From NCBI GenBank assembly GCA_030834895.1, contig JAUQXA010000046.1:1-64000 (forward strand): a DNA stretch of 64,000 nt. Direction: 5' to 3'. The notes under the pieces are model-generated. The model had not been told where the DNA came from. It searched no databases and was given only the letters and a program-made list of their open reading frames with translations. Shown piece after piece: positions 35,588 through 44,539 of this stretch. The translations under genes and the position numbers were made by a program. Source of the stretch: Anaerolineales bacterium (GTDB lineage: Bacteria; Chloroflexota; Anaerolineae; Anaerolineales; Villigracilaceae). Positions within the stretch are counted from its first letter, which is position 1, and every line of letters begins with the position of its first letter.

Positions 35588-36257
35588 ATGGCGACGAAAT
35601 GACCATCCACCACCCTGAGCCACCGGGATCGCCGTTGTTTTGCCAGGCATTCCAGACTCCTTCGATGCCCAGCCAATAGCCCCAGCGGTTTGTGCCTGTC
35701 AGCGGGTCATTGAAGAGGATTTTCGTCTTGTTGGGATTTTTATCGATCTCCAATCCGGTAACCACGATGAAGTGTGCGACTGATCCAGGTTCATAAAGAC
35801 GGGTGCGGCTGTCGATGATGACCGGGTCGCCGTGAGTTAGTTTTTCGGTCAACAAAGCCAGCCCTTCCTCTTCGGTTTTGACCTGGCCTGTCGAGACTAT
35901 ATCCGCATAATGTTTGGCGATTTCCACCATATCCGCCGGGCTGGTGAAGGGGGCGTATCTCTCGGTGAAGTATCCCGCGGACAGGGCAAAGTCGATCACT
36001 TCTTCCTCGCTGACCCTGGACTCGGGGTAGGCATAATTGTATGCCATAGTGATCGCCGCCTCACCGCAGGAGGTATACCTCGATTGCGGGATCACAGTCA
36101 CTGGCAGGTTCATCTTTCCATACAGACGTAACTGCCGCTCCCAGTAAGTTTCACCGTCTTCACCCGCCAGTGGAGCAAAACCCAGAGAAAATAGCACCCC
36201 AATATAGAGCAAATTGAGACTTGCTGGTCGAAAGGAATTCTTCATTTCATCATCCAT
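35586..36257 (-). CDS. Exported C39-like papain-fold peptidase
   Basis: The 223-residue protein has a signal sequence (about 1-30) and a Peptidase_C39_2-like domain: Cys in RYTSCGEAAITMAY, His in VAHFIVVTGLE and Asn/Asp in LFNDPLTG. It probably cleaves or binds peptides outside the membrane. An ATG four codons later is an equally good start. Confidence 0.82.
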   Translation of the reverse strand: MDDEMKNSFRPASLNLLYIGVLFSLGFAPLAGEDGETYWERQLRLYGKMNLPVTVIPQSRYTSCGEAAITMAYNYAYPESRVSEEEVIDFALSAGYFTERYAPFTSPADMVEIAKHYADIVSTGQVKTEEEGLALLTEKLTHGDPVIIDSRTRLYEPGSVAHFIVVTGLEIDKNPNKTKILFNDPLTGTNRWGYWLGIEGVWNAWQNNGDPGGSGWWMVISSP

Positions 36258-36278
36258 TATGAATTGGACTTACTCGTT

Positions 36279-36689
36279 CTACCTTACCCCTTTTTTCGTA
36301 AAGAAGGGTTTGTATTTCATATCTTCTTCGAGGATGTGATGCGTCCACCAATCCAAAAGGTAGGTGACCAAAATCTGCGGCACGGACTCGACTCCAAGGG
36401 TGGTGGCCGTGGAAAAATCAATGGCTTTTTTCCGATAAGCAATATGCTCCTGCCTGTGTTCCTCCAGATCGGGATAAGCATGCATCTTCATCAGGCTCTC
36501 CTCCGTTTTGAAGTGTTCCAGGGAATATTGGGTCATCGCTGTGAGAATATCCGAGATGGTTTCAGAGTGGGTGTCTTTGGCTTCAGGTGTTGAAATCAGA
36601 CGGTTGAGCATTTTGATGATTTGCTGGTGCTGTTGATCCAGCTTTTCCACACCGACACTGAATTTTTCAGACCACTGTATTGTTTCCAT
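36279..36689 (-). CDS. Bacteriohemerythrin
   Basis: The 136-residue four-helix protein has the di-iron ligands in DQQHQQI, LEHFKTEE, EHRQEH and THHILEED. Hemerythrins bind O2 and some respond to NO. AAGGAG precedes the ATG. Near a NirK block it may help with O2 or NO handling, but that is inference. Confidence 0.93.
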   Translation of the reverse strand: METIQWSEKFSVGVEKLDQQHQQIIKMLNRLISTPEAKDTHSETISDILTAMTQYSLEHFKTEESLMKMHAYPDLEEHRQEHIAYRKKAIDFSTATTLGVESVPQILVTYLLDWWTHHILEEDMKYKPFFTKKGVR

Positions 36690-36834
36690 TGACTCTCCTT
36701 GTGCAATAAATTAATTTTCGTTACTTACATCCCACGATGCGCTCGGCAAGTCTGCCGTCTCAGTGAATAATATCAATTGTACCTGACGGGGGAGCGGGTA
36801 TGGTATGGGAAACGAGACAATTTTGTGCAACCTC

Positions 36835-36876
36835 TTGACAACACATATTTGACGTTATATAATGCAACCGGTTGCA
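36835..36876 (+). promoter_or_regulatory. lacI-family promoter and overlapping operator
   Basis: TTGACA (36835-36840), 17 bases, then TATAAT (36858-36863): a perfect consensus promoter. The operator TGCAACCGGTTGCA (36863-36876) shares its first T with the -10 box. A bound LacI-type dimer would block this promoter, so the gene is probably autorepressed. Confidence 0.85.
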
Positions 36877-36891
36877 TAAATCAAGGAACTT

Positions 36892-37902
36892 ATGAGCGGT
36901 AAATCGGTCCGAACTATTGCTGACATTGCCCGGCTGGCTGGGGTCTCCAAGTCCACCGTCTCGCGGGCGTTGAACGACAGCCCCTTGATCGGTGAGGAGA
37001 CGAAGGCTCGCATCCGTGCACTCGCCCGCGAGAACAGTTTTCAGATCAACGTGCCGGCGCGACAGTTGAGCATGCAGCAAAGCCGGACCGTCGCCTTTGT
37101 GACCCATGCCTATCACGAGGAATTTTCCGTGGCAGACCTGTTTGGGCTTGAAATTCTGGGAGGCATTTCCAGCGGGTTAGCCAGTCGGAATTACGACCTG
37201 CTGATCATCCATGTGGATCCGAACGAGACAAAATGGGCACGCCAATATTTCGACACAGGTCGTGTGGATGGGTTCATCGTAATGACCTCGAAACACAAGC
37301 AATCGCACCTGAAAGCCCTCCTGGAGTTGGGCGCTCCGTTTATCGCCTGGGGTGTTCCCCAGGCAAAACAGAAGTATTGTTCGGTGACCGGCGACAATTT
37401 CAATGGCGGCAGACTGGCTGCGGAACACTTGATCGACATCGGGAGGCAAAAAATCGGCTTTATTGGCGGTCCCGCTGACGACTCAGAGGTGCAACTCCGC
37501 CAGGCAGGTTACGAAAGTGCCTTCAAGGAGGCTGGCAGGGAAGTTGACCCTGAGCTCCTCGACTACGGCGATTTTTCGGATACATCCGGTGCGGAGGCGA
37601 TGAAGCGCCTGCTCGAAAAGGTCCCGGACCTTGACGCGGTTTTCGTCAACAGTGACCTGATGGCAATTGCGGCCATGGATGTGATCCGTGAAAGCGGCCG
37701 CCGCGTGCCTGAGAATGTTGCAGTCGTCGGCTATGATGACCTGTCCATTGCGGGAGTTAGCAACCCGCCGCTGACGACGATCCGGCAAAACGTTCCGCTA
37801 TCGGGAAAGCTGCTGGCGCTGAACCTGATCGAGTATCTGCAAACAGGCATGGTGACCAATGTCTCCGTCCCCGTGGAATTGATCGTTAGAAAGTCAGCCT
37901 AG
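36892..37902 (+). CDS. LacI-family transcriptional regulator
   Basis: The 336-residue protein has a LacI helix-turn-helix (TIADIARLAGVSKSTVSRAL) with the hinge PARQLS, and a periplasmic-binding-protein-like sensor (DGFIVM, GYDDLSIAG). Ligand unknown, probably a sugar. Identical 14-base operators lie before and after the gene, so it likely controls itself and the next gene. No sugar transport genes are adjacent. Confidence 0.94.
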   Translation: MSGKSVRTIADIARLAGVSKSTVSRALNDSPLIGEETKARIRALARENSFQINVPARQLSMQQSRTVAFVTHAYHEEFSVADLFGLEILGGISSGLASRNYDLLIIHVDPNETKWARQYFDTGRVDGFIVMTSKHKQSHLKALLELGAPFIAWGVPQAKQKYCSVTGDNFNGGRLAAEHLIDIGRQKIGFIGGPADDSEVQLRQAGYESAFKEAGREVDPELLDYGDFSDTSGAEAMKRLLEKVPDLDAVFVNSDLMAIAAMDVIRESGRRVPENVAVVGYDDLSIAGVSNPPLTTIRQNVPLSGKLLALNLIEYLQTGMVTNVSVPVELIVRKSA

Positions 37903-37926
37903 GTTTCGCTTTTTTTTCGAGATGTA

Positions 37927-37940
37927 TGCAACCGGTTGCA
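37927..37940. promoter_or_regulatory. Second LacI-type operator
   Basis: TGCAACCGGTTGCA is an exact copy of the operator at 36863-36876, placed 25 bases after the regulator gene and 45 bases before the ParB-like gene. It may control that gene or form a DNA loop with the first site, about 1.06 kb away. Confidence 0.8.
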
Positions 37941-37984
37941 GGAAAATCAATTCGGTATAGGTAGTATGACAAAGAAAGGAAAAA

Positions 37985-38347
37985 ATGAATACTCATCGAT
38001 CCCAAACCAATATTCGCAACTATTTGTCTGAATTGCTAAAAAGACCAAAAAGGAAATTTTTGGGCGTGAAGGATATCCCCCTTGGACAGATCGTTGGTGC
38101 ATCGAATAGACGCTTCAGCCTCCTCGGACGCTATTTACAAAGTCACTCCATTGTCGTGCACAAGGTCGGTGACCAATACATTGTCAAGAATGGACACTAT
38201 CGCGTTTCGGCGGCCCGCTACCATGGAAAGAAGTCCATCCACGCAAAGGTGTGGGAATATAAGTCCCCGCAAAAAATGGCGGTAACCTGTGAGCAGGGAC
38301 AGTGCCGAAAGGGCAGTGCCAAGAAAGAGGCGTGTACGGCGGGATGA
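37985..38347 (+). CDS. Small ParB/sulfiredoxin-fold-like protein with Cys-rich tail
   Basis: The 120-residue protein has a middle part (GQIVGASNRRFSLLG, YIVKNGHYRVSAARYHGK) resembling the ParB N-terminal/sulfiredoxin nucleotide-binding fold. The tail CEQGQCRKGSAKKEAC has three Cys. Function unknown. A LacI-type operator precedes it. A degenerate copy of the tail lies 1.5 kb downstream. Confidence 0.68.
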   Translation: MNTHRSQTNIRNYLSELLKRPKRKFLGVKDIPLGQIVGASNRRFSLLGRYLQSHSIVVHKVGDQYIVKNGHYRVSAARYHGKKSIHAKVWEYKSPQKMAVTCEQGQCRKGSAKKEACTAG

Positions 38348-38370
38348 AAATGTAGAATTATAATTGTTGA

Positions 38371-39798
38371 ATGCGTTTCCAACGTTTCCCTGGCTGGTCG
38401 TTCGTGCTGATTGTACTCGTCATGTTCGGAGTGGGAGCAGTTCATTATCCGCAAGTCGTCCAGGCTGAGGGGATCCATCCTGCCCCGTCGAATCAGGCCA
38501 GCGCCTATGACATGATCCTTGCGATGAACACCCTGCGTGTTTCGTATGGACTTCCAGCCCTGATCGAAGACCCAATCGTCGATGCGGTTGCCCAATCGAC
38601 GGCGCAGACGATGGCGGCCAACAACATGTCGTGGCACATTGGCGATGTGCGCGGACGCCTCGCCGCCGCCGGATATGGGGGCGGTAGTACCGTGTGGGCG
38701 ACGGAAAACTTTGCCGTGTACAGCGGGGGGACAAGTATTGACGTGATCATGGCGATCTGGGCGGACCCGGACCACATGCGCCCGGCGGTCGAAGCGGCGT
38801 ATTGCAATGTCGGGGCAGGGACAGCCCAAACGTCGGATGGAAGGATTTATTACATCCTGCAGGCCGCTTATGTTGACGGGAAGGCATGTGGGAGTTCGGC
38901 ATCCACATCTTCGTCAGGAGGCACCGCCCAACCTGGGACGGTTTCCAACCCGGTATCGCAGTTGATCATGCCGGTGAAGATCGCCACACCCGATGCCGAA
39001 GGGAAGATCTTTCATGCTGTCCAGGCGGGACAATCCTACTGGTCGATCGCAATCGCCTACCAGATCACCATCCAGGACCTGGAGAACTGGAACAATATTT
39101 CCCGTAACACCCCGCTGCAAGCCGGGCAGCGCTTGTTCATCCCAAGTAAGGACACGAAAGGCTACGCCACACCGACTCCTTTTGGCATGATCGTGCCCGC
39201 AGCCCCGGGTAAGGATGGCAGGATCGTCCATGAAGTGGCGCCATATCAGGCGTTGTACACCATTGCGGAGGCGTATCACATTTCCGTGGACCGGCTCCTG
39301 GCGTTGAATAGCTGGCAGGAGGATTGGCCCCTGCAAATCGGGCAGAAGCTCCTAGTCGATCCAGGCAATGTCACTCCCAGCCCAACCCTGAGTGCCATCC
39401 AGAAGCTCACTCCCGGAGCGGACGGCAACTACTACCATACCGTCCAGAGCGGCGAGACGCTTTCGTGGATCGCAGGTCTGTATGACGTCTCGCTTGGTGA
39501 CTTGATGAACTGGAATGGGTTGAGCGGCACTTCCGTCATCCGCCCAGACCAGAAGCTGCTCCTGCGCGTGACACCGCCTGCAACGGCAACGCGCATTCCC
39601 AGCCCAACGGCGATACCGCCCACACCACGTCCATCCGTCACCCCGCCAGCGGGGACGGGAACGCCGACTGCTGCTGTATCAGAGCCCGCATCTTCGGGCG
39701 GACCCAGCCTGATCCTTATTTTGGGACTGACCCTGATCGTGGTCGGTGGTGGATTATTGCTCTGGTGGAAGTTCGGGCGCAAAAGTTTGGATGGATGA
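38371..39798 (+). CDS. CAP-domain protein with three LysM repeats and a C-terminal anchor
   Basis: The 475-residue product has a signal peptide, a CAP/SCP domain (about 45-175; MSWHIG, WATENFAVYSGG), three LysM-like modules (about 215-265, 285-335, 355-400; HAVQAGQSYWSIA, HTVQSGETLSWIA), a Thr/Pro linker and a C-terminal membrane helix. It is probably a wall- or envelope-associated surface protein. TATAAT lies exactly six bases before the ATG, suggesting a leaderless message. Confidence 0.87.
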   Translation: MRFQRFPGWSFVLIVLVMFGVGAVHYPQVVQAEGIHPAPSNQASAYDMILAMNTLRVSYGLPALIEDPIVDAVAQSTAQTMAANNMSWHIGDVRGRLAAAGYGGGSTVWATENFAVYSGGTSIDVIMAIWADPDHMRPAVEAAYCNVGAGTAQTSDGRIYYILQAAYVDGKACGSSASTSSSGGTAQPGTVSNPVSQLIMPVKIATPDAEGKIFHAVQAGQSYWSIAIAYQITIQDLENWNNISRNTPLQAGQRLFIPSKDTKGYATPTPFGMIVPAAPGKDGRIVHEVAPYQALYTIAEAYHISVDRLLALNSWQEDWPLQIGQKLLVDPGNVTPSPTLSAIQKLTPGADGNYYHTVQSGETLSWIAGLYDVSLGDLMNWNGLSGTSVIRPDQKLLLRVTPPATATRIPSPTAIPPTPRPSVTPPAGTGTPTAAVSEPASSGGPSLILILGLTLIVVGGGLLLWWKFGRKSLDG

Positions 39799-39885
39799 GT
39801 CCCTGCAAAAAGGCAGTGAATTGCGTGCAGGGACAGCGCCGAAAGGGGAGTGTTACCAAAGAGACATGTGCCGCGGGGTGAAAAT
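39799..39885 (+). pseudogene. Decayed copy of the tail of the ParB-like gene
   Basis: This stretch aligns with 38263-38351, starting right after the CAP-LysM stop codon. The last 20 codons align without gaps, reading CVQGQRRKGS with an ETCAAG end against CEQGQCRKGS with an EACTAG end, and both stop at TGA. Two bases are missing further upstream, so no start-connected frame remains. Confidence 0.75.
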
Positions 39886-39927
39886 CCGGTTGCTGTAGCT
39901 AGTCAAATAGATCAAGCCTGAGATAAG

Positions 39928-39962
39928 GAGACACCCTAAGCAAGGGTTTCTCTTTATATTTT
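39928..39962 (+). terminator. Terminator after the CAP-LysM gene
   Basis: GAGACACCCT and AGGGTTTCTC pair (one mismatch) around AAGCA and are followed by TTTATATTTT. The rest of the gap to 40276 holds the AGACTTC repeat described separately and nothing else I can identify. Confidence 0.65.
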
Positions 39963-40165
39963 GTATCGCGTAGTCAAACAATTTATAGTAACAATACTGG
40001 GCTGTTCACAATCTTATTCTCTTGAATATTTGTCGGTGCGATGTTGTTCTATGTTTGGAAAAAGAATATTCCTTGATAAAAAGTATCCTTCTGCCCAATG
40101 CTCGGCCTGCTGCTGGACGTTGCCCTGAGAATTTTCCTGCCGGCTTTTTGGCGATAACTTCAACC

Positions 40166-40198
40166 AGACTTCGGAAGTCTGTGAGACTTCCGAAGTCT
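40166..40198. repeat. AGACTTCGGAAGTCT inverted pair
   Basis: AGACTTCGGAAGTCT and AGACTTCCGAAGTCT are exact reverse complements separated by GTG, and each is itself nearly palindromic. Related shorter copies lie at 45497-45513 and 45544-45564. Confidence 0.75.
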
Positions 40199-40276
40199 TG
40201 GAAAATGACGAGGGAAATAGGGTAAGATAAAGGCGGAAAGTGAACCTCAATGACGAGAATGGCACTTGGAGGAAAA

Positions 40277-41407
40277 ATGAAACCTCAAACCATCCTGTTT
40301 ATTTTCTTTGCTCTCTTGCTCGCTGCCTGCGCAGCACAACCCGCCACGCAGGTGACAGTCGAGGCGACAGCTACCCCCCAACCCACAGCAACCATGACTG
40401 CGACGGTCATACCAACCGCCAGCGCGACCCCAACCCCGGCGGAGACGAAGCTGACGGCGGAGACCATAGGGTCCAAGATGAGCGTGGGGAAGTGGAGCTT
40501 TGTTGATAATGCTAACGGTAATGTAGAGCTAATGCTTAATGGAGCTCCAGTAGGAGTGGAAGCGTGGCAGGATAAGCTGGGTGTGAATGTAACATATGAT
40601 GGCGAGCAATATGCCTTTGCAAACCAAGACGTGATTCTCAAGCCGGATGGGACGGGTAGAATAGGCAGATTTGAGGTAAATGCGAGCGGCGAATTGACCC
40701 CGATCCCCGGATGTACGGCGGCGGAGCTACTGGCGGGCAAGGACTGCGGAGCGGCAATCACGATAATTTGGGAAAAAGATAACGATGTTCACTTGAAATT
40801 AGCCGGAACGGTGACAGACACGCGCGATTTGCTGATGGGAGAAGATATCCCGGAAGCAGGAAACCTGAAAACTGCAGTGGGTTGGACTGCAGTTAGGAAG
40901 GGTCGTGGTTACTTTGATAAGGAGGGTCTTTTTGCTTTTAAACCTATAGTAGATGGAGATGAGATAGTGAAAGCCGAGGAAAAATCTCTAATGATTGCAT
41001 TTCAAGAGCCAGCTATTTTCCCGGTAAAAATAATTGATCGACGAGATCCAGCAAATGAGAAAGTGATTGATTTTATGCATATTCCAGTGATAGCAAAAGA
41101 GACGGAGGGAGCATTTGGGCTTAGCGCACTCGTGCCTGCGGACTTGGTGAAGTCGAGAGACTTTTTGGAGGGAAAAAAGCTTGATCAATTGCTTATTTGG
41201 TTAGTGAGAGGAACCAGAGAGAATCTACATGAGGCTTTTGTTGCCGATCCTATTTTATTAGGACTTGAGGCACAGGTAAATAACGCGACGGTATTTCGGG
41301 AATTTTCGACCGAGGAGTCGGGAGGATGGGATTGGGGGAGAGATTTGAGAAACTTGCCGAAGAGCGCGAGACAGGCTCTCTTTACTTTACTTATCGCTCA
41401 AGATTGA
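40277..41407 (+). CDS. Putative lipoprotein of unknown function
   Basis: The 376-residue product has a lipoprotein signal peptide (LLLAAC), a Thr/Pro-rich linker of about 40 residues and a beta-rich C-terminal domain I do not recognise. Base composition falls toward AT from about 40880 onward, unlike its neighbours, which could mean transfer or relaxed constraint. GGAGGA precedes the ATG. Confidence 0.75.
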   Translation: MKPQTILFIFFALLLAACAAQPATQVTVEATATPQPTATMTATVIPTASATPTPAETKLTAETIGSKMSVGKWSFVDNANGNVELMLNGAPVGVEAWQDKLGVNVTYDGEQYAFANQDVILKPDGTGRIGRFEVNASGELTPIPGCTAAELLAGKDCGAAITIIWEKDNDVHLKLAGTVTDTRDLLMGEDIPEAGNLKTAVGWTAVRKGRGYFDKEGLFAFKPIVDGDEIVKAEEKSLMIAFQEPAIFPVKIIDRRDPANEKVIDFMHIPVIAKETEGAFGLSALVPADLVKSRDFLEGKKLDQLLIWLVRGTRENLHEAFVADPILLGLEAQVNNATVFREFSTEESGGWDWGRDLRNLPKSARQALFTLLIAQD

Positions 41408-41744
41408 TTGACTTTGGATAAGTAAGTATTCATACTGACAAGTATGAAGAGGTGGATGTGGGGAGCGGGAACTTTTCTCATAGTTTTACTAGCTCTCATA
41501 GTTGCAGGGTGGGGTGAGTAGTGGGTCATTTTTCGCTAATCATCTCTGGACTATTGCCCTGCGGCGGTATCTTTATGGTGAGTTCGCGGCATAGGAGAAT
41601 ATCCGTACGAGAATGTTCAAATCTCATCTCTGGGGTCTTTTTTCTTACTCGTGCGCAAGTGCTTTCCCGCACAAATCATTGTATAATCCCAACCGCTTGA
41701 CTTATTTTCGGCATTTGTCGTAATTCACTACAAAAGGAGAGAAC
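41408..41744. other. Intergenic region before the prenyltransferase gene
   Basis: This 337-base gap holds an inverted repeat TTCATACT/AGTATGAA (41429-41448), a possible 25-residue hydrophobic open frame (41444-41521) without a ribosome binding site, and a TATAAT at 41682-41687 that could start the next gene with a leader of about 50 bases. I see no RNA gene. Confidence 0.5.
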
Positions 41745-42794
41745 ATGCACATTAATTTTGCCATGTGGCGCAAAGCATCCTGGCAGCTCATCAAGATGGA
41801 TGACAAGAAGGAATGGGACGCCCTCGATGTTATTTCCAAGTGGCTGATCGCCACCCGCTCCGCCGTGACCATGGTCACGGTCTATTCCTGCATCATCGCC
41901 GGAATCCTCGCCGGACGCGACCTCGCAAACAGCGGCGGAAAGTTTAGCTGGCTGACCTTCATCATCGTCACCCTCGGTTTGTTCATCGCCCACGGCGCGA
42001 ACAACATTCTCAATGACTACACCGATTTCACCCGCGGCGTGGATCAGGGCTACTACTTCCGCACCCAATACGGCGTCCACCCGCTCGTGCAGAATTTCTG
42101 GGATAAAGCCACTTCCATCCGCTGGTTCATCGTCAGCGGAGTGCTGGCCACCCTCGCCGGCGTGTATGCCCTGTTCTACACCAATTTCTCGCTCACCACA
42201 ATCGTCCTGTTTGCCTTTGGCGCCATCGTGCTTCTCGCCTACACCTATCCCTTCAAATATTGGGGCATCGGCGAACTGCTGATCTTCCTCATCTGGGGAC
42301 CGATCCTGATCACGGGCGTGTACTTTGTCCTGACCCAGACATGGAACTGGAACGTGGTCCTTGCGGGCGTGCCCTTCGGCTTGAGCGTTGTCAGCATCAA
42401 CATTGCTAAGCACATCGACAAAAGCGAAGCGGACCGCGCGAAAGGCGTCGGTACATTCCCCGTCCGCGCTGGGGAAGCGGCCGCCCGCCGCGTGACGCAG
42501 GCATCCATCGTTCTCATCTATCTGGTCATTGCCTACCTCGTCTTTGTCCCGCGCTACTTTACCCCCGTCATGCTTATTGTTTTCCTCGCCTACAAGGAAG
42601 CGCTCATGGTGCTCGGCGTGCTGAACAAACCGCGCCCCGCGCAGGCTCCCGAAAAATGGGACTACTGGCCCATTTGGTTCGCCGGTTTCGCCTTCAACCA
42701 CAACCGCAAGTTCGGCGGCTACCTCATCCTCGGTCTCATCGTGGATATGCTGCTGCGGATTTTCCTGCCGGGCTTCTGGCCTGCTTTGTTCTAG
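41745..42794 (+). CDS. UbiA-family prenyltransferase, MenA-like
   Basis: The 349-residue polytopic membrane protein has the two Asp motifs of UbiA enzymes: NILNDYTDFTRGVD and KHIDKSEADRAKGV. MenA-type members attach the isoprenoid tail to 1,4-dihydroxy-2-naphthoate in menaquinone synthesis, but the exact acceptor is not certain without the other men genes. AAAGGAG precedes the ATG. Confidence 0.85.
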   Translation: MHINFAMWRKASWQLIKMDDKKEWDALDVISKWLIATRSAVTMVTVYSCIIAGILAGRDLANSGGKFSWLTFIIVTLGLFIAHGANNILNDYTDFTRGVDQGYYFRTQYGVHPLVQNFWDKATSIRWFIVSGVLATLAGVYALFYTNFSLTTIVLFAFGAIVLLAYTYPFKYWGIGELLIFLIWGPILITGVYFVLTQTWNWNVVLAGVPFGLSVVSINIAKHIDKSEADRAKGVGTFPVRAGEAAARRVTQASIVLIYLVIAYLVFVPRYFTPVMLIVFLAYKEALMVLGVLNKPRPAQAPEKWDYWPIWFAGFAFNHNRKFGGYLILGLIVDMLLRIFLPGFWPALF

Positions 42795-42811
42795 TTTGCT
42801 CTGACTGCTCC

Positions 42812-42841
42812 AGTCGGGGGCTTGGCCCCCGACTAGCTTTT
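42812..42841. terminator. Terminator after the prenyltransferase gene
   Basis: AGTCGGGGGC and GCCCCCGACT pair around TTG and are followed by AGCTTTTT. It shares the GGGGGCT-like core with other palindromes in the window and overlaps the end of the convergent gene. Confidence 0.85.
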
Positions 42842-43567
42842 TAATTCCAAGTCTTTCACTTCCAGCCACTCTTCCCTGCTCTCCAAAACCCAAAATGCAA
42901 TCTTTCCCTCCGGTGTGAACGCCGCATATTGATTGTCAATCCAGATGATGATTCCCAATGGCGGATTCGGACTTATCGGCGACTCAAACGCTCGAACCTC
43001 ATCCACATCCCAAGCCACTCCCTGCGGACGCCACTCGAGGCTGTACCTGTGCCATTGAGTCGTATCCACACTCAAAGCGGATGAGTCCTCGGCGATGACT
43101 TTACCCAATAAATTTCTCGTTGACCTTCGTGAGAATGGCAATGCCAATCCCGTCGGGATCAACAGCGGATGGAATCTCGGCGAGCGGAAAGTCTGTGCTA
43201 AAAAGCCTTGCGCGGGTTTATCGTCGGTAAATGACAGGTAATTTTGCGGCGATGCATAAAAGAACCACGCGGCATTCGGCAGCGCGGGCAGGCGGAATGG
43301 ATTCCCGCCAAACCCAAGCGACAGTCCAAACGGGTCATTCCACAACCCAAAGCCCCAAGTCCCGGCGGCGGACAGAGTCGATGTTCGCGCACTCAAACTC
43401 ATCCTGAGCGTAGTCGAAGGACGATGGGGAAATCGGCTTCGGCGTAGTCCCGAATAGTCATCCAGTTGCGCATCCCGATAGCTGGAAGCATCCCCCTTTG
43501 CAATCCCCAACCGCCAACCGTTCTTTATCCTCTCAACGCTCGCATTCTTCGTCGCCGATTCATTCAT
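42833..43567 (-). CDS. GH16-like concanavalin-fold protein
   Basis: The 244-residue product has a beta-sandwich region with WHRYSLEW and VAWDVDEVRAFES, as in family 16 glycoside hydrolases and their non-catalytic relatives. The ExDxxE catalytic signature was not found, so activity is doubtful. A dispersed 20-base repeat is read in frame as PSTTLRMS near residue 52. The start codon lies in a heptad array that also supplies the GGAT ribosome binding sequence. Confidence 0.65.
   Translation of the reverse strand: MNESATKNASVERIKNGWRLGIAKGDASSYRDAQLDDYSGLRRSRFPHRPSTTLRMSLSARTSTLSAAGTWGFGLWNDPFGLSLGFGGNPFRLPALPNAAWFFYASPQNYLSFTDDKPAQGFLAQTFRSPRFHPLLIPTGLALPFSRRSTRNLLGKVIAEDSSALSVDTTQWHRYSLEWRPQGVAWDVDEVRAFESPISPNPPLGIIIWIDNQYAAFTPEGKIAFWVLESREEWLEVKDLELKS
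43402..43421. repeat. Dispersed CTGAGCG repeat in coding sequence
   Basis: TCCTGAGCGTAGTCGAAGGA lies inside the GH16-like gene and encodes STTLR-type residues. It is a near copy of the half-site at 23466-23485. Confidence 0.75.
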
Positions 43568-43589
43568 CCTTCATCATTGATCCTTCATC
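43562..43589. repeat. Four-unit heptad array between two minus-strand genes
   Basis: Words ATTCATC, CTTCATC, ATTGATC and CTTCATC. It covers the start codon of the GH16-like gene and touches the stop codon of the upstream exporter gene. Confidence 0.7.
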
Positions 43590-44472
43590 ATTGTTTGTTC
43601 ACCAGCCAAATCCCAAATAAAATCACCACGCCGCCCAAAACAGGGATAAGAGTAATTTTCTCGTCTAAAACATACGCCGCAACTACCATACTCGTCAGCG
43701 GCTCGATGAAAAGGAAAGCGCCTGTCTGAGCGGCAGGCAATTGACTGAGCGCACTGAACCACGCAATATATGCGAGGCCGGTAGTGATGATGCCGAGATA
43801 AATGATCGCCATCCAGCCGCGAAAATCGAGTTGATGAATTTCTGCATATTTCCCGCCACCTATAAATGCCAAAGACGTGAATACCCAGCCGAGGGTCATC
43901 ACCCAAAATGTCATCCGCGTCGAGGGATGACTCTTTAGTCCGCGCCGCGAGAGGATGGAAAACACCGCCCAATTGACCGAGCTGATGAGGATGAGAAAAT
44001 CACCTATCGTGCCGAAGTCACCGACCGCCATTGCTTTGAAGTCACCCCTGCTAACCACTGCCAGCACGCCCAACATGGCCAGCCCGATGCCCAAAGACTG
44101 GTGCAAGGTTAGTTTTTCCTTCAAGACCAGCCAGCCCAGCACGGCAATGAACGCCGGTGATGTGGCAATGATCCAGGCGGTAGTGGTAGCCTGCGCAGTT
44201 CGCAATCCATTGGATTGCAGCCACTGATGGAAGGAAATTCCGAGGAAACCAAGCAGGGCAAAATACACCCACTCCATGATGCCTTTTGGAAATGCAAATT
44301 GTTTGCGAATGACAACCGCCAGAAGAATCAACGGAATGCCCATCGTAAAACGAAGCCACACCACCGTATTGGGAGAGATCTGTCCCACGGCGATTTTCGT
44401 GGCGATGAACGACCCGCCCCACACAACGACTGCGAAGAGGGCCTCGATATAGGGAAGGAATCTTTTTGTCAT
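43588..44472 (-). CDS. EamA/DMT-superfamily transporter
   Basis: The 294-residue protein has ten hydrophobic segments in two EamA repeats (ALFAVVVWGGSFIATKIA; TTGLAYIAWFSALSQLP near the second-repeat end). Members export metabolites or amino acids; the substrate is unknown. TATAAT lies seven bases before the ATG, suggesting a leaderless message. The longer upstream frame overlaps the divergent gene. Confidence 0.88.
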   Translation of the reverse strand: MTKRFLPYIEALFAVVVWGGSFIATKIAVGQISPNTVVWLRFTMGIPLILLAVVIRKQFAFPKGIMEWVYFALLGFLGISFHQWLQSNGLRTAQATTTAWIIATSPAFIAVLGWLVLKEKLTLHQSLGIGLAMLGVLAVVSRGDFKAMAVGDFGTIGDFLILISSVNWAVFSILSRRGLKSHPSTRMTFWVMTLGWVFTSLAFIGGGKYAEIHQLDFRGWMAIIYLGIITTGLAYIAWFSALSQLPAAQTGAFLFIEPLTSMVVAAYVLDEKITLIPVLGGVVILFGIWLVNKQ

Positions 44473-44539
44473 ACCGCTGATTATAATGGCGGGACAACCC
44501 TTTCCCCATCGGGTATAATCATCTTTCGGAGGCTCTTTT

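Noticed and set aside
41444..41521. Possible 25-residue membrane microprotein
   Set aside because: No Shine-Dalgarno sequence, and the start codon lies in a hairpin arm. Coding status cannot be supported.
41676..42893. A 405-codon minus-strand frame opposite the prenyltransferase gene
   Set aside because: The plus-strand gene has both UbiA motifs and a ribosome binding site; the opposite frame is an acidic low-complexity shadow.
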